Of a stretch of DNA of 64,000 bases, positions 13,001 to 25,700 are shown in pieces (position 1 is the first letter of the stretch; every line of letters begins with the position of its first letter). The position numbers were made by a program, and so were the translations under genes. Where the stretch lies: positions 55,797,310 to 55,861,309 of the forward strand of contig OW121741.1 in assembly GCA_933228675.1 (NCBI GenBank). The letters run 5' to 3'. A model generated the notes under the pieces. It ran no database searches and was not told where the DNA came from. It saw only the letters and a program-made list of their open reading frames with translations. This stretch comes from Stomorhina lunata. Lineage: Eukaryota > Arthropoda > Insecta > Diptera > Rhiniidae.

Positions 13001-16000
13001 AGAACTGAACTAGAACTGAACTAGAACTGAACTAGAACTGAACTAGAACTGAACTAGAACTGAACTAGAACTGAACTAGAACTGAACTAGAACTGAACTA
13101 GAACTGAACTAGAACTGAACTAGAACTGAACTAGAACTGAACTAGAACTGAACTAGAACTGAACTAGAACTGAACTAGAACTGAACTAGAACTGAACTAG
13201 AACTGAACTAGAACTGAACTAGAACTGAACTAGAACTGAACTAGAACTGAACTAGAACTGAACTAGAACTGAACTAGAACTGAACTAGAACTGAACTAGA
13301 ACTGAACTAGAACTGAACTAGAACTGAACTAGAACTGAACTAGAACTGAACTAGAACTGAACTAGAACTGAACTAGAACTGAACTAGAACTGAACTAGAA
13401 CTGAACTAGAACTGAACTAGAACTGAACTAGAACTGAACTAGAACTGAACTAGAACTGAACTAGAACTGAACTAGAACTGAACTAGAACTGAACTAGAAC
13501 TGAACTAGAACTGAACTAGAACTGAACTAGAACTGAACTAGAACTGAACTAGAACTGAACTAGAACTGAACTAGAACTGAACTAGAACTGAACTAGAACT
13601 GAACTAGAACTGAACTAGAACTGAACTAGAACTGAACTAGAACTGAACTAGAACTGAACTAGAACTGAACTAGAACTGAACTAGAACTGAACTAGAACTG
13701 AACTAGAACTGAACTAGAACTGAACTAGAACTGAACTAGAACTGAACTAGAACTGAACTAGAACTGAACTAGAACTGAACTAGAACTGAACTAGAACTGA
13801 ACTAGAACTGAACTAGAACTGAACTAGAACTGAACTAGAACTGAACTAGAACTGAACTAGAACTGAACTAGAACTGAACTAGAACTGAACTAGAACTGAA
13901 CTAGAACTGAACTAGAACTGAACTAGAACTGAACTAGAACTGAACTAGAACTGAACTAGAACTGAACTAGAACTGAACTAGAACTGAACTAGAACTGAAC
14001 TAGAACTGAACTAGAACTGAACTAGAACTGAACTAGAACTGAACTAGAACTGAACTAGAACTGAACTAGAACTGAACTAGAACTGAACTAGAACTGAACT
14101 AGAACTGAACTAGAACTGAACTAGAACTGAACTAGAACTGAACTAGAACTGAACTAGAACTGAACTAGAACTGAACTAGAACTGAACTAGAACTGAACTA
14201 GAACTGAACTAGAACTGAACTAGAACTGAACTAGAACTGAACTAGAACTGAACTAGAACTGAACTAGAACTGAACTAGAACTGAACTAGAACTGAACTAG
14301 AACTGAACTAGAACTGAACTAGAACTGAACTAGAACTGAACTAGAACTGAACTAGAACTGAACTAGAACTGAACTAGAACTGAACTAGAACTGAACTAGA
14401 ACTGAACTAGAACTGAACTAGAACTGAACTAGAACTGAACTAGAACTGAACTAGAACTGAACTAGAACTGAACTAGAACTGAACTAGAACTGAACTAGAA
14501 CTGAACTAGAACTGAACTAGAACTGAACTAGAACTGAACTAGAACTGAACTAGAACTGAACTAGAACTGAACTAGAACTGAACTAGAACTGAACTAGAAC
14601 TGAACTAGAACTGAACTAGAACTGAACTAGAACTGAACTAGAACTGAACTAGAACTGAACTAGAACTGAACTAGAACTGAACTAGAACTGAACTAGAACT
14701 GAACTAGAACTGAACTAGAACTGAACTAGAACTGAACTAGAACTGAACTAGAACTGAACTAGAACTGAACTAGAACTGAACTAGAACTGAACTAGAACTG
14801 AACTAGAACTGAACTAGAACTGAACTAGAACTGAACTAGAACTGAACTAGAACTGAACTAGAACTGAACTAGAACTGAACTAGAACTGAACTAGAACTGA
14901 ACTAGAACTGAACTAGAACTGAACTAGAACTGAACTAGAACTGAACTAGAACTGAACTAGAACTGAACTAGAACTGAACTAGAACTGAACTAGAACTGAA
15001 CTAGAACTGAACTAGAACTGAACTAGAACTGAACTAGAACTGAACTAGAACTGAACTAGAACTGAACTAGAACTGAACTAGAACTGAACTAGAACTGAAC
15101 TAGAACTGAACTAGAACTGAACTAGAACTGAACTAGAACTGAACTAGAACTGAACTAGAACTGAACTAGAACTGAACTAGAACTGAACTAGAACTGAACT
15201 AGAACTGAACTAGAACTGAACTAGAACTGAACTAGAACTGAACTAGAACTGAACTAGAACTGAACTAGAACTGAACTAGAACTGAACTAGAACTGAACTA
15301 GAACTGAACTAGAACTGAACTAGAACTGAACTAGAACTGAACTAGAACTGAACTAGAACTGAACTAGAACTGAACTAGAACTGAACTAGAACTGAACTAG
15401 AACTGAACTAGAACTGAACTAGAACTGAACTAGAACTGAACTAGAACTGAACTAGAACTGAACTAGAACTGAACTAGAACTGAACTAGAACTGAACTAGA
15501 ACTGAACTAGAACTGAACTAGAACTGAACTAGAACTGAACTAGAACTGAACTAGAACTGAACTAGAACTGAACTAGAACTGAACTAGAACTGAACTAGAA
15601 CTGAACTAGAACTGAACTAGAACTGAACTAGAACTGAACTAGAACTGAACTAGAACTGAACTAGAACTGAACTAGAACTGAACTAGAACTGAACTAGAAC
15701 TGAACTAGAACTGAACTAGAACTGAACTAGAACTGAACTAGAACTGAACTAGAACTGAACTAGAACTGAACTAGAACTGAACTAGAACTGAACTAGAACT
15801 GAACTAGAACTGAACTAGAACTGAACTAGAACTGAACTAGAACTGAACTAGAACTGAACTAGAACTGAACTAGAACTGAACTAGAACTGAACTAGAACTG
15901 AACTAGAACTGAACTAGAACTGAACTAGAACTGAACTAGAACTGAACTAGAACTGAACTAGAACTGAACTAGAACTGAACTAGAACTGAACTAGAACTGA

Positions 16001-18194
16001 ACTAGAACTGAACTAGAACTGAACTAGAACTGAACTAGAACTGAACTAGAACTGAACTAGAACTGAACTAGAACTGAACTAGAACTGAACTAGAACTGAA
16101 CTAGAACTGAACTAGAACTGAACTAGAACTGAACTAGAACTGAACTAGAACTGAACTAGAACTGAACTAGAACTGAACTAGAACTGAACTAGAACTGAAC
16201 TAGAACTGAACTAGAACTGAACTAGAACTGAACTAGAACTGAACTAGAACTGAACTAGAACTGAACTAGAACTGAACTAGAACTGAACTAGAACTGAACT
16301 AGAACTGAACTAGAACTGAACTAGAACTGAACTAGAACTGAACTAGAACTGAACTAGAACTGAACTAGAACTGAACTAGAACTGAACTAGAACTGAACTA
16401 GAACTGAACTAGAACTGAACTAGAACTGAACTAGAACTGAACTAGAACTGAACTAGAACTGAACTAGAACTGAACTAGAACTGAACTAGAACTGAACTAG
16501 AACTGAACTAGAACTGAACTAGAACTGAACTAGAACTGAACTAGAACTGAACTAGAACTGAACTAGAACTGAACTAGAACTGAACTAGAACTGAACTAGA
16601 ACTGAACTAGAACTGAACTAGAACTGAACTAGAACTGAACTAGAACTGAACTAGAACTGAACTAGAACTGAACTAGAACTGAACTAGAACTGAACTAGAA
16701 CTGAACTAGAACTGAACTAGAACTGAACTAGAACTGAACTAGAACTGAACTAGAACTGAACTAGAACTGAACTAGAACTGAACTAGAACTGAACTAGAAC
16801 TGAACTAGAACTGAACTAGAACTGAACTAGAACTGAACTAGAACTGAACTAGAACTGAACTAGAACTGAACTAGAACTGAACTAGAACTGAACTAGAACT
16901 GAACTAGAACTGAACTAGAACTGAACTAGAACTGAACTAGAACTGAACTAGAACTGAACTAGAACTGAACTAGAACTGAACTAGAACTGAACTAGAACTG
17001 AACTAGAACTGAACTAGAACTGAACTAGAACTGAACTAGAACTGAACTAGAACTGAACTAGAACTGAACTAGAACTGAACTAGAACTGAACTAGAACTGA
17101 ACTAGAACTGAACTAGAACTGAACTAGAACTGAACTAGAACTGAACTAGAACTGAACTAGAACTGAACTAGAACTGAACTAGAACTGAACTAGAACTGAA
17201 CTAGAACTGAACTAGAACTGAACTAGAACTGAACTAGAACTGAACTAGAACTGAACTAGAACTGAACTAGAACTGAACTAGAACTGAACTAGAACTGAAC
17301 TAGAACTGAACTAGAACTGAACTAGAACTGAACTAGAACTGAACTAGAACTGAACTAGAACTGAACTAGAACTGAACTAGAACTGAACTAGAACTGAACT
17401 AGAACTGAACTAGAACTGAACTAGAACTGAACTAGAACTGAACTAGAACTGAACTAGAACTGAACTAGAACTGAACTAGAACTGAACTAGAACTGAACTA
17501 GAACTGAACTAGAACTGAACTAGAACTGAACTAGAACTGAACTAGAACTGAACTAGAACTGAACTAGAACTGAACTAGAACTGAACTAGAACTGAACTAG
17601 AACTGAACTAGAACTGAACTAGAACTGAACTAGAACTGAACTAGAACTGAACTAGAACTGAACTAGAACTGAACTAGAACTGAACTAGAACTGAACTAGA
17701 ACTGAACTAGAACTGAACTAGAACTGAACTAGAACTGAACTAGAACTGAACTAGAACTGAACTAGAACTGAACTAGAACTGAACTAGAACTGAACTAGAA
17801 CTGAACTAGAACTGAACTAGAACTGAACTAGAACTGAACTAGAACTGAACTAGAACTGAACTAGAACTGAACTAGAACTGAACTAGAACTGAACTAGAAC
17901 TGAACTAGAACTGAACTAGAACTGAACTAGAACTGAACTAGAACTGAACTAGAACTGAACTAGAACTGAACTAGAACTGAACTAGAACTGAACTAGAACT
18001 GAACTAGAACTGAACTAGAACTGAACTAGAACTGAACTAGAACTGAACTAGAACTGAACTAGAACTGAACTAGAACTGAACTAGAACTGAACTAGAACTG
18101 AACTAGAACTGAACTAGAACTGAACTAGAACTGAACTAGAACTGAACTAGAACTGAACTAGAACTGAACTAGAACTGAACTAGAACTGAACTAG

Positions 18195-18197
<3 letters not shown>
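4089..18197 (-). repeat. 11-bp satellite array, about 14.1 kb
   Basis: About 1,280 units, reading AACTGAACTAG on + and CTAGTTCAGTT on minus. It is extremely homogeneous. The variants I saw are a substitution near 5264, a unit with altered length near 5920-5930 and a shortened unit near 10597. It ends in CTAGAAC exactly where the poly(A) tail of LINE B begins. No gene or other structure is seen inside. Confidence 0.98.
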
Positions 18198-18257
<60 letters not shown>

Positions 18258-18325
18258 TTTAAATTCAATTCTTTATTTACAAATTTCATTTCTATATTTT
18301 AACATTAGTGTTTAAATTAAATTAG

Positions 18326-18361
18326 GACCCACGAAGCCATTTGCTGGCTTGTCTGTAGGTC
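18326..18361 (-). other. Conserved 3'-UTR hairpin (LINE B)
   Basis: Inner stem AAGCC/GGCTT around a 7-nt loop, and outer stem GACC/GGTC. The same two-part stem, with different paired bases, occurs at the same place in copies C to G. This suggests an RNA structure used by the reverse transcriptase to recognise its template. Confidence 0.65.
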
Positions 18362-18439
18362 AAAAAAAAAATTTAAAATATAATGATTAAAGATACAGTG
18401 TTTTAATATAACTTAATAATATTTTGATTAATTAACAAT

Positions 18440-19726
18440 TTATTGCGAACTAAGGAAAAATTTTTTAATTTCTTTTTTTCTTTTGAATTTACTTATGGTA
18501 TTTAGTATACTTATAGGAACTTGATTTAAGATCATCGGCAATTGAACATCTAGTTTAGACTTTCCATAGTTATTTTTATACTTATCGTATTTGTAGCGTC
18601 CTTCTGTGCGAAGCCGGGTACTGTATGCGTGATTAATTTTATTCAAAAAACGTTCATCATTTTCGAAGTTAGAGATGAGAGTGATTTTGTAGATACTTTG
18701 TACATTCAGTATATTTAGTTCATTTGGTAAATTTTTAGTAGAATGTTTTCTGCGTTTATTGTTTCTGGAAGAGTTGTTTGTATTATTTGCGTTGTTGCTG
18801 CTGTTTGTATTTATTCTGTTGTTATTTTGCTCATTTATATTTTGTTCTATAATGTTGTTAGTGTTGTTGTTTTGTTCTATGATGTTTGTGTTGCTATTTT
18901 GCACTATTATGTTGTTGCTGTTGTTGTTTAGTTCTATTATTTCATTTGTGTTGTTTTGCTCTATTGTGTTGTTTGTATTGTTGCTATTGTTGTTTAGTTC
19001 TGTTGTGTTGTTTGTGCTATTGCCGTTGCTGTTTTGTTCTATTATGTTGTTACATATATTGCTGCTTATATTATATCGGTTATTGGTGAGATCTCTGAAA
19101 TTATTGCTTAAAGATGTGATGCTGTTGTGATTATTGTTTGTAGTGACGCTGCTTATGTTGTTGGTTGTTGTGTTGAATGTTGTGTTGTTTGAACTATTTA
19201 TGTTGATATTTCTGTAGTTTGTATTGTTTATGTTGTTATCAGTTGTATTATAGTTGTTGTATGTAATATGAGGCGTGTTGTTGTTGTTATTTGTAAAGTT
19301 TTGCTCTTGAGCAGTAAATGCTTTGCAAAAATTCTTCCAAAGAATTTTTAAAACTCGGTTTTGCGTATTTTGCAAAACAGAGCAATATGTTGAGCTTCCC
19401 CAAGCAGTAATGCCATGTCTTATATAAGACTCGGTTAGTGAAAAGTACGCTTGTCTTAGAACACTGTAGGTAGCTGAGTTGCTTAAGTGATATAGCATTA
19501 CAGCGGATTTTCTTAAAAGCTTTTGGACTTCCTCAATATGAGCTCGCCATTTAAAGTTATGATCGATGAGTACACCTAGATATTTGTATGTGTTTACTAA
19601 ATCAATTTTAGTATTGCATGTATCGTTTATGTTGTTACTGTTATGAATGCAATCGATATTGTGAAATTTAAGGTTAATTTTTGTATATCTAATGTGATGT
19701 GGTTTAATGTGCATTAGCTTCGTTTT
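18440..19726 (-). CDS. LINE B ORF2, C-terminal part (partial, 5'-truncated)
   Basis: An open frame runs from the 5' truncation point (codons for KTK, then the Met at 19714) to a stop at 18440, about 428 codons without a break. It begins just after RT motif D (NKTK-x-MHIK). It continues through the thumb-like region (YKYLGVLID at about residues 44-51 counted from that Met) and the conserved SYIRHGITAWGS segment near 97-108. A very Asn-rich linker follows at about 140-325, and then the C-terminal domain (GRYKYDKY, YGKSKLDVQLP, ending SSQ) at about 328-424. It lacks the endonuclease and the catalytic RT motifs, so it is not expected to be active. The Asn linker is far longer than the 45-55 residues in copies C and F. 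The antisense frames on + (18743-19130) are a by-product of the Asn codon runs. Confidence 0.85.
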   Translation of the reverse strand, partial: KTKLMHIKPHHIRYTKINLKFHNIDCIHNSNNINDTCNTKIDLVNTYKYLGVLIDHNFKWRAHIEEVQKLLRKSAVMLYHLSNSATYSVLRQAYFSLTESYIRHGITAWGSSTYCSVLQNTQNRVLKILWKNFCKAFTAQEQNFTNNNNNTPHITYNNYNTTDNNINNTNYRNININSSNNTTFNTTTNNISSVTTNNNHNSITSLSNNFRDLTNNRYNISSNICNNIIEQNSNGNSTNNTTELNNNSNNTNNTIEQNNTNEIIELNNNSNNIIVQNSNTNIIEQNNNTNNIIEQNINEQNNNRINTNSSNNANNTNNSSRNNKRRKHSTKNLPNELNILNVQSIYKITLISNFENDERFLNKINHAYSTRLRTEGRYKYDKYKNNYGKSKLDVQLPMILNQVPISILNTISKFKRKKEIKKFFLSSQ

Positions 19727-22700
19727 GAACTAGAACTGAACTAGAACTGAACTAGAACTGAACTAGAACTGAACTAGAACTGAACTAGAACTGAACTAGA
19801 ACTGAACTAGAACTGAACTAGAACTGAACTAGAACTGAACTAGAACTGAACTAGAACTGAACTAGAACTGAACTAGAACTGAACTAGAACTGAACTAGAA
19901 CTGAACTAGAACTGAACTAGAACTGAACTAGAACTGAACTAGAACTGAACTAGAACTGAACTAGAACTGAACTAGAACTGAACTAGAACTGAACTAGAAC
20001 TGAACTAGAACTGAACTAGAACTGAACTAGAACTGAACTAGAACTGAACTAGAACTGAACTAGAACTGAACTAGAACTGAACTAGAACTGAACTAGAACT
20101 GAACTAGAACTGAACTAGAACTGAACTAGAACTGAACTAGAACTGAACTAGAACTGAACTAGAACTGAACTAGAACTGAACTAGAACTGAACTAGAACTG
20201 AACTAGAACTGAACTAGAACTGAACTAGAACTGAACTAGAACTGAACTAGAACTGAACTAGAACTGAACTAGAACTGAACTAGAACTGAACTAGAACTGA
20301 ACTAGAACTGAACTAGAACTGAACTAGAACTGAACTAGAACTGAACTAGAACTGAACTAGAACTGAACTAGAACTGAACTAGAACTGAACTAGAACTGAA
20401 CTAGAACTGAACTAGAACTGAACTAGAACTGAACTAGAACTGAACTAGAACTGAACTAGAACTGAACTAGAACTGAACTAGAACTGAACTAGAACTGAAC
20501 TAGAACTGAACTAGAACTGAACTAGAACTGAACTAGAACTGAACTAGAACTGAACTAGAACTGAACTAGAACTGAACTAGAACTGAACTAGAACTGAACT
20601 AGAACTGAACTAGAACTGAACTAGAACTGAACTAGAACTGAACTAGAACTGAACTAGAACTGAACTAGAACTGAACTAGAACTGAACTAGAACTGAACTA
20701 GAACTGAACTAGAACTGAACTAGAACTGAACTAGAACTGAACTAGAACTGAACTAGAACTGAACTAGAACTGAACTAGAACTGAACTAGAACTGAACTAG
20801 AACTGAACTAGAACTGAACTAGAACTGAACTAGAACTGAACTAGAACTGAACTAGAACTGAACTAGAACTGAACTAGAACTGAACTAGAACTGAACTAGA
20901 ACTGAACTAGAACTGAACTAGAACTGAACTAGAACTGAACTAGAACTGAACTAGAACTGAACTAGAACTGAACTAGAACTGAACTAGAACTGAACTAGAA
21001 CTGAACTAGAACTGAACTAGAACTGAACTAGAACTGAACTAGAACTGAACTAGAACTGAACTAGAACTGAACTAGAACTGAACTAGAACTGAACTAGAAC
21101 TGAACTAGAACTGAACTAGAACTGAACTAGAACTGAACTAGAACTGAACTAGAACTGAACTAGAACTGAACTAGAACTGAACTAGAACTGAACTAGAACT
21201 GAACTAGAACTGAACTAGAACTGAACTAGAACTGAACTAGAACTGAACTAGAACTGAACTAGAACTGAACTAGAACTGAACTAGAACTGAACTAGAACTG
21301 AACTAGAACTGAACTAGAACTGAACTAGAACTGAACTAGAACTGAACTAGAACTGAACTAGAACTGAACTAGAACTGAACTAGAACTGAACTAGAACTGA
21401 ACTAGAACTGAACTAGAACTGAACTAGAACTGAACTAGAACTGAACTAGAACTGAACTAGAACTGAACTAGAACTGAACTAGAACTGAACTAGAACTGAA
21501 CTAGAACTGAACTAGAACTGAACTAGAACTGAACTAGAACTGAACTAGAACTGAACTAGAACTGAACTAGAACTGAACTAGAACTGAACTAGAACTGAAC
21601 TAGAACTGAACTAGAACTGAACTAGAACTGAACTAGAACTGAACTAGAACTGAACTAGAACTGAACTAGAACTGAACTAGAACTGAACTAGAACTGAACT
21701 AGAACTGAACTAGAACTGAACTAGAACTGAACTAGAACTGAACTAGAACTGAACTAGAACTGAACTAGAACTGAACTAGAACTGAACTAGAACTGAACTA
21801 GAACTGAACTAGAACTGAACTAGAACTGAACTAGAACTGAACTAGAACTGAACTAGAACTGAACTAGAACTGAACTAGAACTGAACTAGAACTGAACTAG
21901 AACTGAACTAGAACTGAACTAGAACTGAACTAGAACTGAACTAGAACTGAACTAGAACTGAACTAGAACTGAACTAGAACTGAACTAGAACTGAACTAGA
22001 ACTGAACTAGAACTGAACTAGAACTGAACTAGAACTGAACTAGAACTGAACTAGAACTGAACTAGAACTGAACTAGAACTGAACTAGAACTGAACTAGAA
22101 CTGAACTAGAACTGAACTAGAACTGAACTAGAACTGAACTAGAACTGAACTAGAACTGAACTAGAACTGAACTAGAACTGAACTAGAACTGAACTAGAAC
22201 TGAACTAGAACTGAACTAGAACTGAACTAGAACTGAACTAGAACTGAACTAGAACTGAACTAGAACTGAACTAGAACTGAACTAGAACTGAACTAGAACT
22301 GAACTAGAACTGAACTAGAACTGAACTAGAACTGAACTAGAACTGAACTAGAACTGAACTAGAACTGAACTAGAACTGAACTAGAACTGAACTAGAACTG
22401 AACTAGAACTGAACTAGAACTGAACTAGAACTGAACTAGAACTGAACTAGAACTGAACTAGAACTGAACTAGAACTGAACTAGAACTGAACTAGAACTGA
22501 ACTAGAACTGAACTAGAACTGAACTAGAACTGAACTAGAACTGAACTAGAACTGAACTAGAACTGAACTAGAACTGAACTAGAACTGAACTAGAACTGAA
22601 CTAGAACTGAACTAGAACTGAACTAGAACTGAACTAGAACTGAACTAGAACTGAACTAGAACTGAACTAGAACTGAACTAGAACTGAACTAGAACTGAAC

Positions 22701-25700
22701 TAGAACTGAACTAGAACTGAACTAGAACTGAACTAGAACTGAACTAGAACTGAACTAGAACTGAACTAGAACTGAACTAGAACTGAACTAGAACTGAACT
22801 AGAACTGAACTAGAACTGAACTAGAACTGAACTAGAACTGAACTAGAACTGAACTAGAACTGAACTAGAACTGAACTAGAACTGAACTAGAACTGAACTA
22901 GAACTGAACTAGAACTGAACTAGAACTGAACTAGAACTGAACTAGAACTGAACTAGAACTGAACTAGAACTGAACTAGAACTGAACTAGAACTGAACTAG
23001 AACTGAACTAGAACTGAACTAGAACTGAACTAGAACTGAACTAGAACTGAACTAGAACTGAACTAGAACTGAACTAGAACTGAACTAGAACTGAACTAGA
23101 ACTGAACTAGAACTGAACTAGAACTGAACTAGAACTGAACTAGAACTGAACTAGAACTGAACTAGAACTGAACTAGAACTGAACTAGAACTGAACTAGAA
23201 CTGAACTAGAACTGAACTAGAACTGAACTAGAACTGAACTAGAACTGAACTAGAACTGAACTAGAACTGAACTAGAACTGAACTAGAACTGAACTAGAAC
23301 TGAACTAGAACTGAACTAGAACTGAACTAGAACTGAACTAGAACTGAACTAGAACTGAACTAGAACTGAACTAGAACTGAACTAGAACTGAACTAGAACT
23401 GAACTAGAACTGAACTAGAACTGAACTAGAACTGAACTAGAACTGAACTAGAACTGAACTAGAACTGAACTAGAACTGAACTAGAACTGAACTAGAACTG
23501 AACTAGAACTGAACTAGAACTGAACTAGAACTGAACTAGAACTGAACTAGAACTGAACTAGAACTGAACTAGAACTGAACTAGAACTGAACTAGAACTGA
23601 ACTAGAACTGAACTAGAACTGAACTAGAACTGAACTAGAACTGAACTAGAACTGAACTAGAACTGAACTAGAACTGAACTAGAACTGAACTAGAACTGAA
23701 CTAGAACTGAACTAGAACTGAACTAGAACTGAACTAGAACTGAACTAGAACTGAACTAGAACTGAACTAGAACTGAACTAGAACTGAACTAGAACTGAAC
23801 TAGAACTGAACTAGAACTGAACTAGAACTGAACTAGAACTGAACTAGAACTGAACTAGAACTGAACTAGAACTGAACTAGAACTGAACTAGAACTGAACT
23901 AGAACTGAACTAGAACTGAACTAGAACTGAACTAGAACTGAACTAGAACTGAACTAGAACTGAACTAGAACTGAACTAGAACTGAACTAGAACTGAACTA
24001 GAACTGAACTAGAACTGAACTAGAACTGAACTAGAACTGAACTAGAACTGAACTAGAACTGAACTAGAACTGAACTAGAACTGAACTAGAACTGAACTAG
24101 AACTGAACTAGAACTGAACTAGAACTGAACTAGAACTGAACTAGAACTGAACTAGAACTGAACTAGAACTGAACTAGAACTGAACTAGAACTGAACTAGA
24201 ACTGAACTAGAACTGAACTAGAACTGAACTAGAACTGAACTAGAACTGAACTAGAACTGAACTAGAACTGAACTAGAACTGAACTAGAACTGAACTAGAA
24301 CTGAACTAGAACTGAACTAGAACTGAACTAGAACTGAACTAGAACTGAACTAGAACTGAACTAGAACTGAACTAGAACTGAACTAGAACTGAACTAGAAC
24401 TGAACTAGAACTGAACTAGAACTGAACTAGAACTGAACTAGAACTGAACTAGAACTGAACTAGAACTGAACTAGAACTGAACTAGAACTGAACTAGAACT
24501 GAACTAGAACTGAACTAGAACTGAACTAGAACTGAACTAGAACTGAACTAGAACTGAACTAGAACTGAACTAGAACTGAACTAGAACTGAACTAGAACTG
24601 AACTAGAACTGAACTAGAACTGAACTAGAACTGAACTAGAACTGAACTAGAACTGAACTAGAACTGAACTAGAACTGAACTAGAACTGAACTAGAACTGA
24701 ACTAGAACTGAACTAGAACTGAACTAGAACTGAACTAGAACTGAACTAGAACTGAACTAGAACTGAACTAGAACTGAACTAGAACTGAACTAGAACTGAA
24801 CTAGAACTGAACTAGAACTGAACTAGAACTGAACTAGAACTGAACTAGAACTGAACTAGAACTGAACTAGAACTGAACTAGAACTGAACTAGAACTGAAC
24901 TAGAACTGAACTAGAACTGAACTAGAACTGAACTAGAACTGAACTAGAACTGAACTAGAACTGAACTAGAACTGAACTAGAACTGAACTAGAACTGAACT
25001 AGAACTGAACTAGAACTGAACTAGAACTGAACTAGAACTGAACTAGAACTGAACTAGAACTGAACTAGAACTGAACTAGAACTGAACTAGAACTGAACTA
25101 GAACTGAACTAGAACTGAACTAGAACTGAACTAGAACTGAACTAGAACTGAACTAGAACTGAACTAGAACTGAACTAGAACTGAACTAGAACTGAACTAG
25201 AACTGAACTAGAACTGAACTAGAACTGAACTAGAACTGAACTAGAACTGAACTAGAACTGAACTAGAACTGAACTAGAACTGAACTAGAACTGAACTAGA
25301 ACTGAACTAGAACTGAACTAGAACTGAACTAGAACTGAACTAGAACTGAACTAGAACTGAACTAGAACTGAACTAGAACTGAACTAGAACTGAACTAGAA
25401 CTGAACTAGAACTGAACTAGAACTGAACTAGAACTGAACTAGAACTGAACTAGAACTGAACTAGAACTGAACTAGAACTGAACTAGAACTGAACTAGAAC
25501 TGAACTAGAACTGAACTAGAACTGAACTAGAACTGAACTAGAACTGAACTAGAACTGAACTAGAACTGAACTAGAACTGAACTAGAACTGAACTAGAACT
25601 GAACTAGAACTGAACTAGAACTGAACTAGAACTGAACTAGAACTGAACTAGAACTGAACTAGAACTGAACTAGAACTGAACTAGAACTGAACTAGAACTG

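Larger units (their letters stand above)
18198..19726 (-). mobile_element. LINE copy B: 5'-truncated, Asn-rich subfamily
   Basis: A 5'-truncated insertion of about 1.5 kb. The poly(A) tail appears on + as a T run at 18198-18260 with one C at 18238. It is followed (reading + leftwards to right) by a 3' UTR of about 180 bp and the C-terminal part of ORF2. The 5' break lies in the RT domain just after motif D. Satellite resumes at 19727 with GAACTAG, exactly in register with the left flank (CTAGAAC plus T), so apart from possible whole units there is no visible target duplication or deletion. 5' truncation is the usual outcome of incomplete target-primed reverse transcription. Confidence 0.92.

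Noticed and set aside
18743..19130. Open frames on + rich in Leu, Val and Cys, looking like membrane proteins
   Set aside because: They are antisense to the Asn codon runs of LINE B ORF2, which read as GTT/TTG repeats on the other strand.
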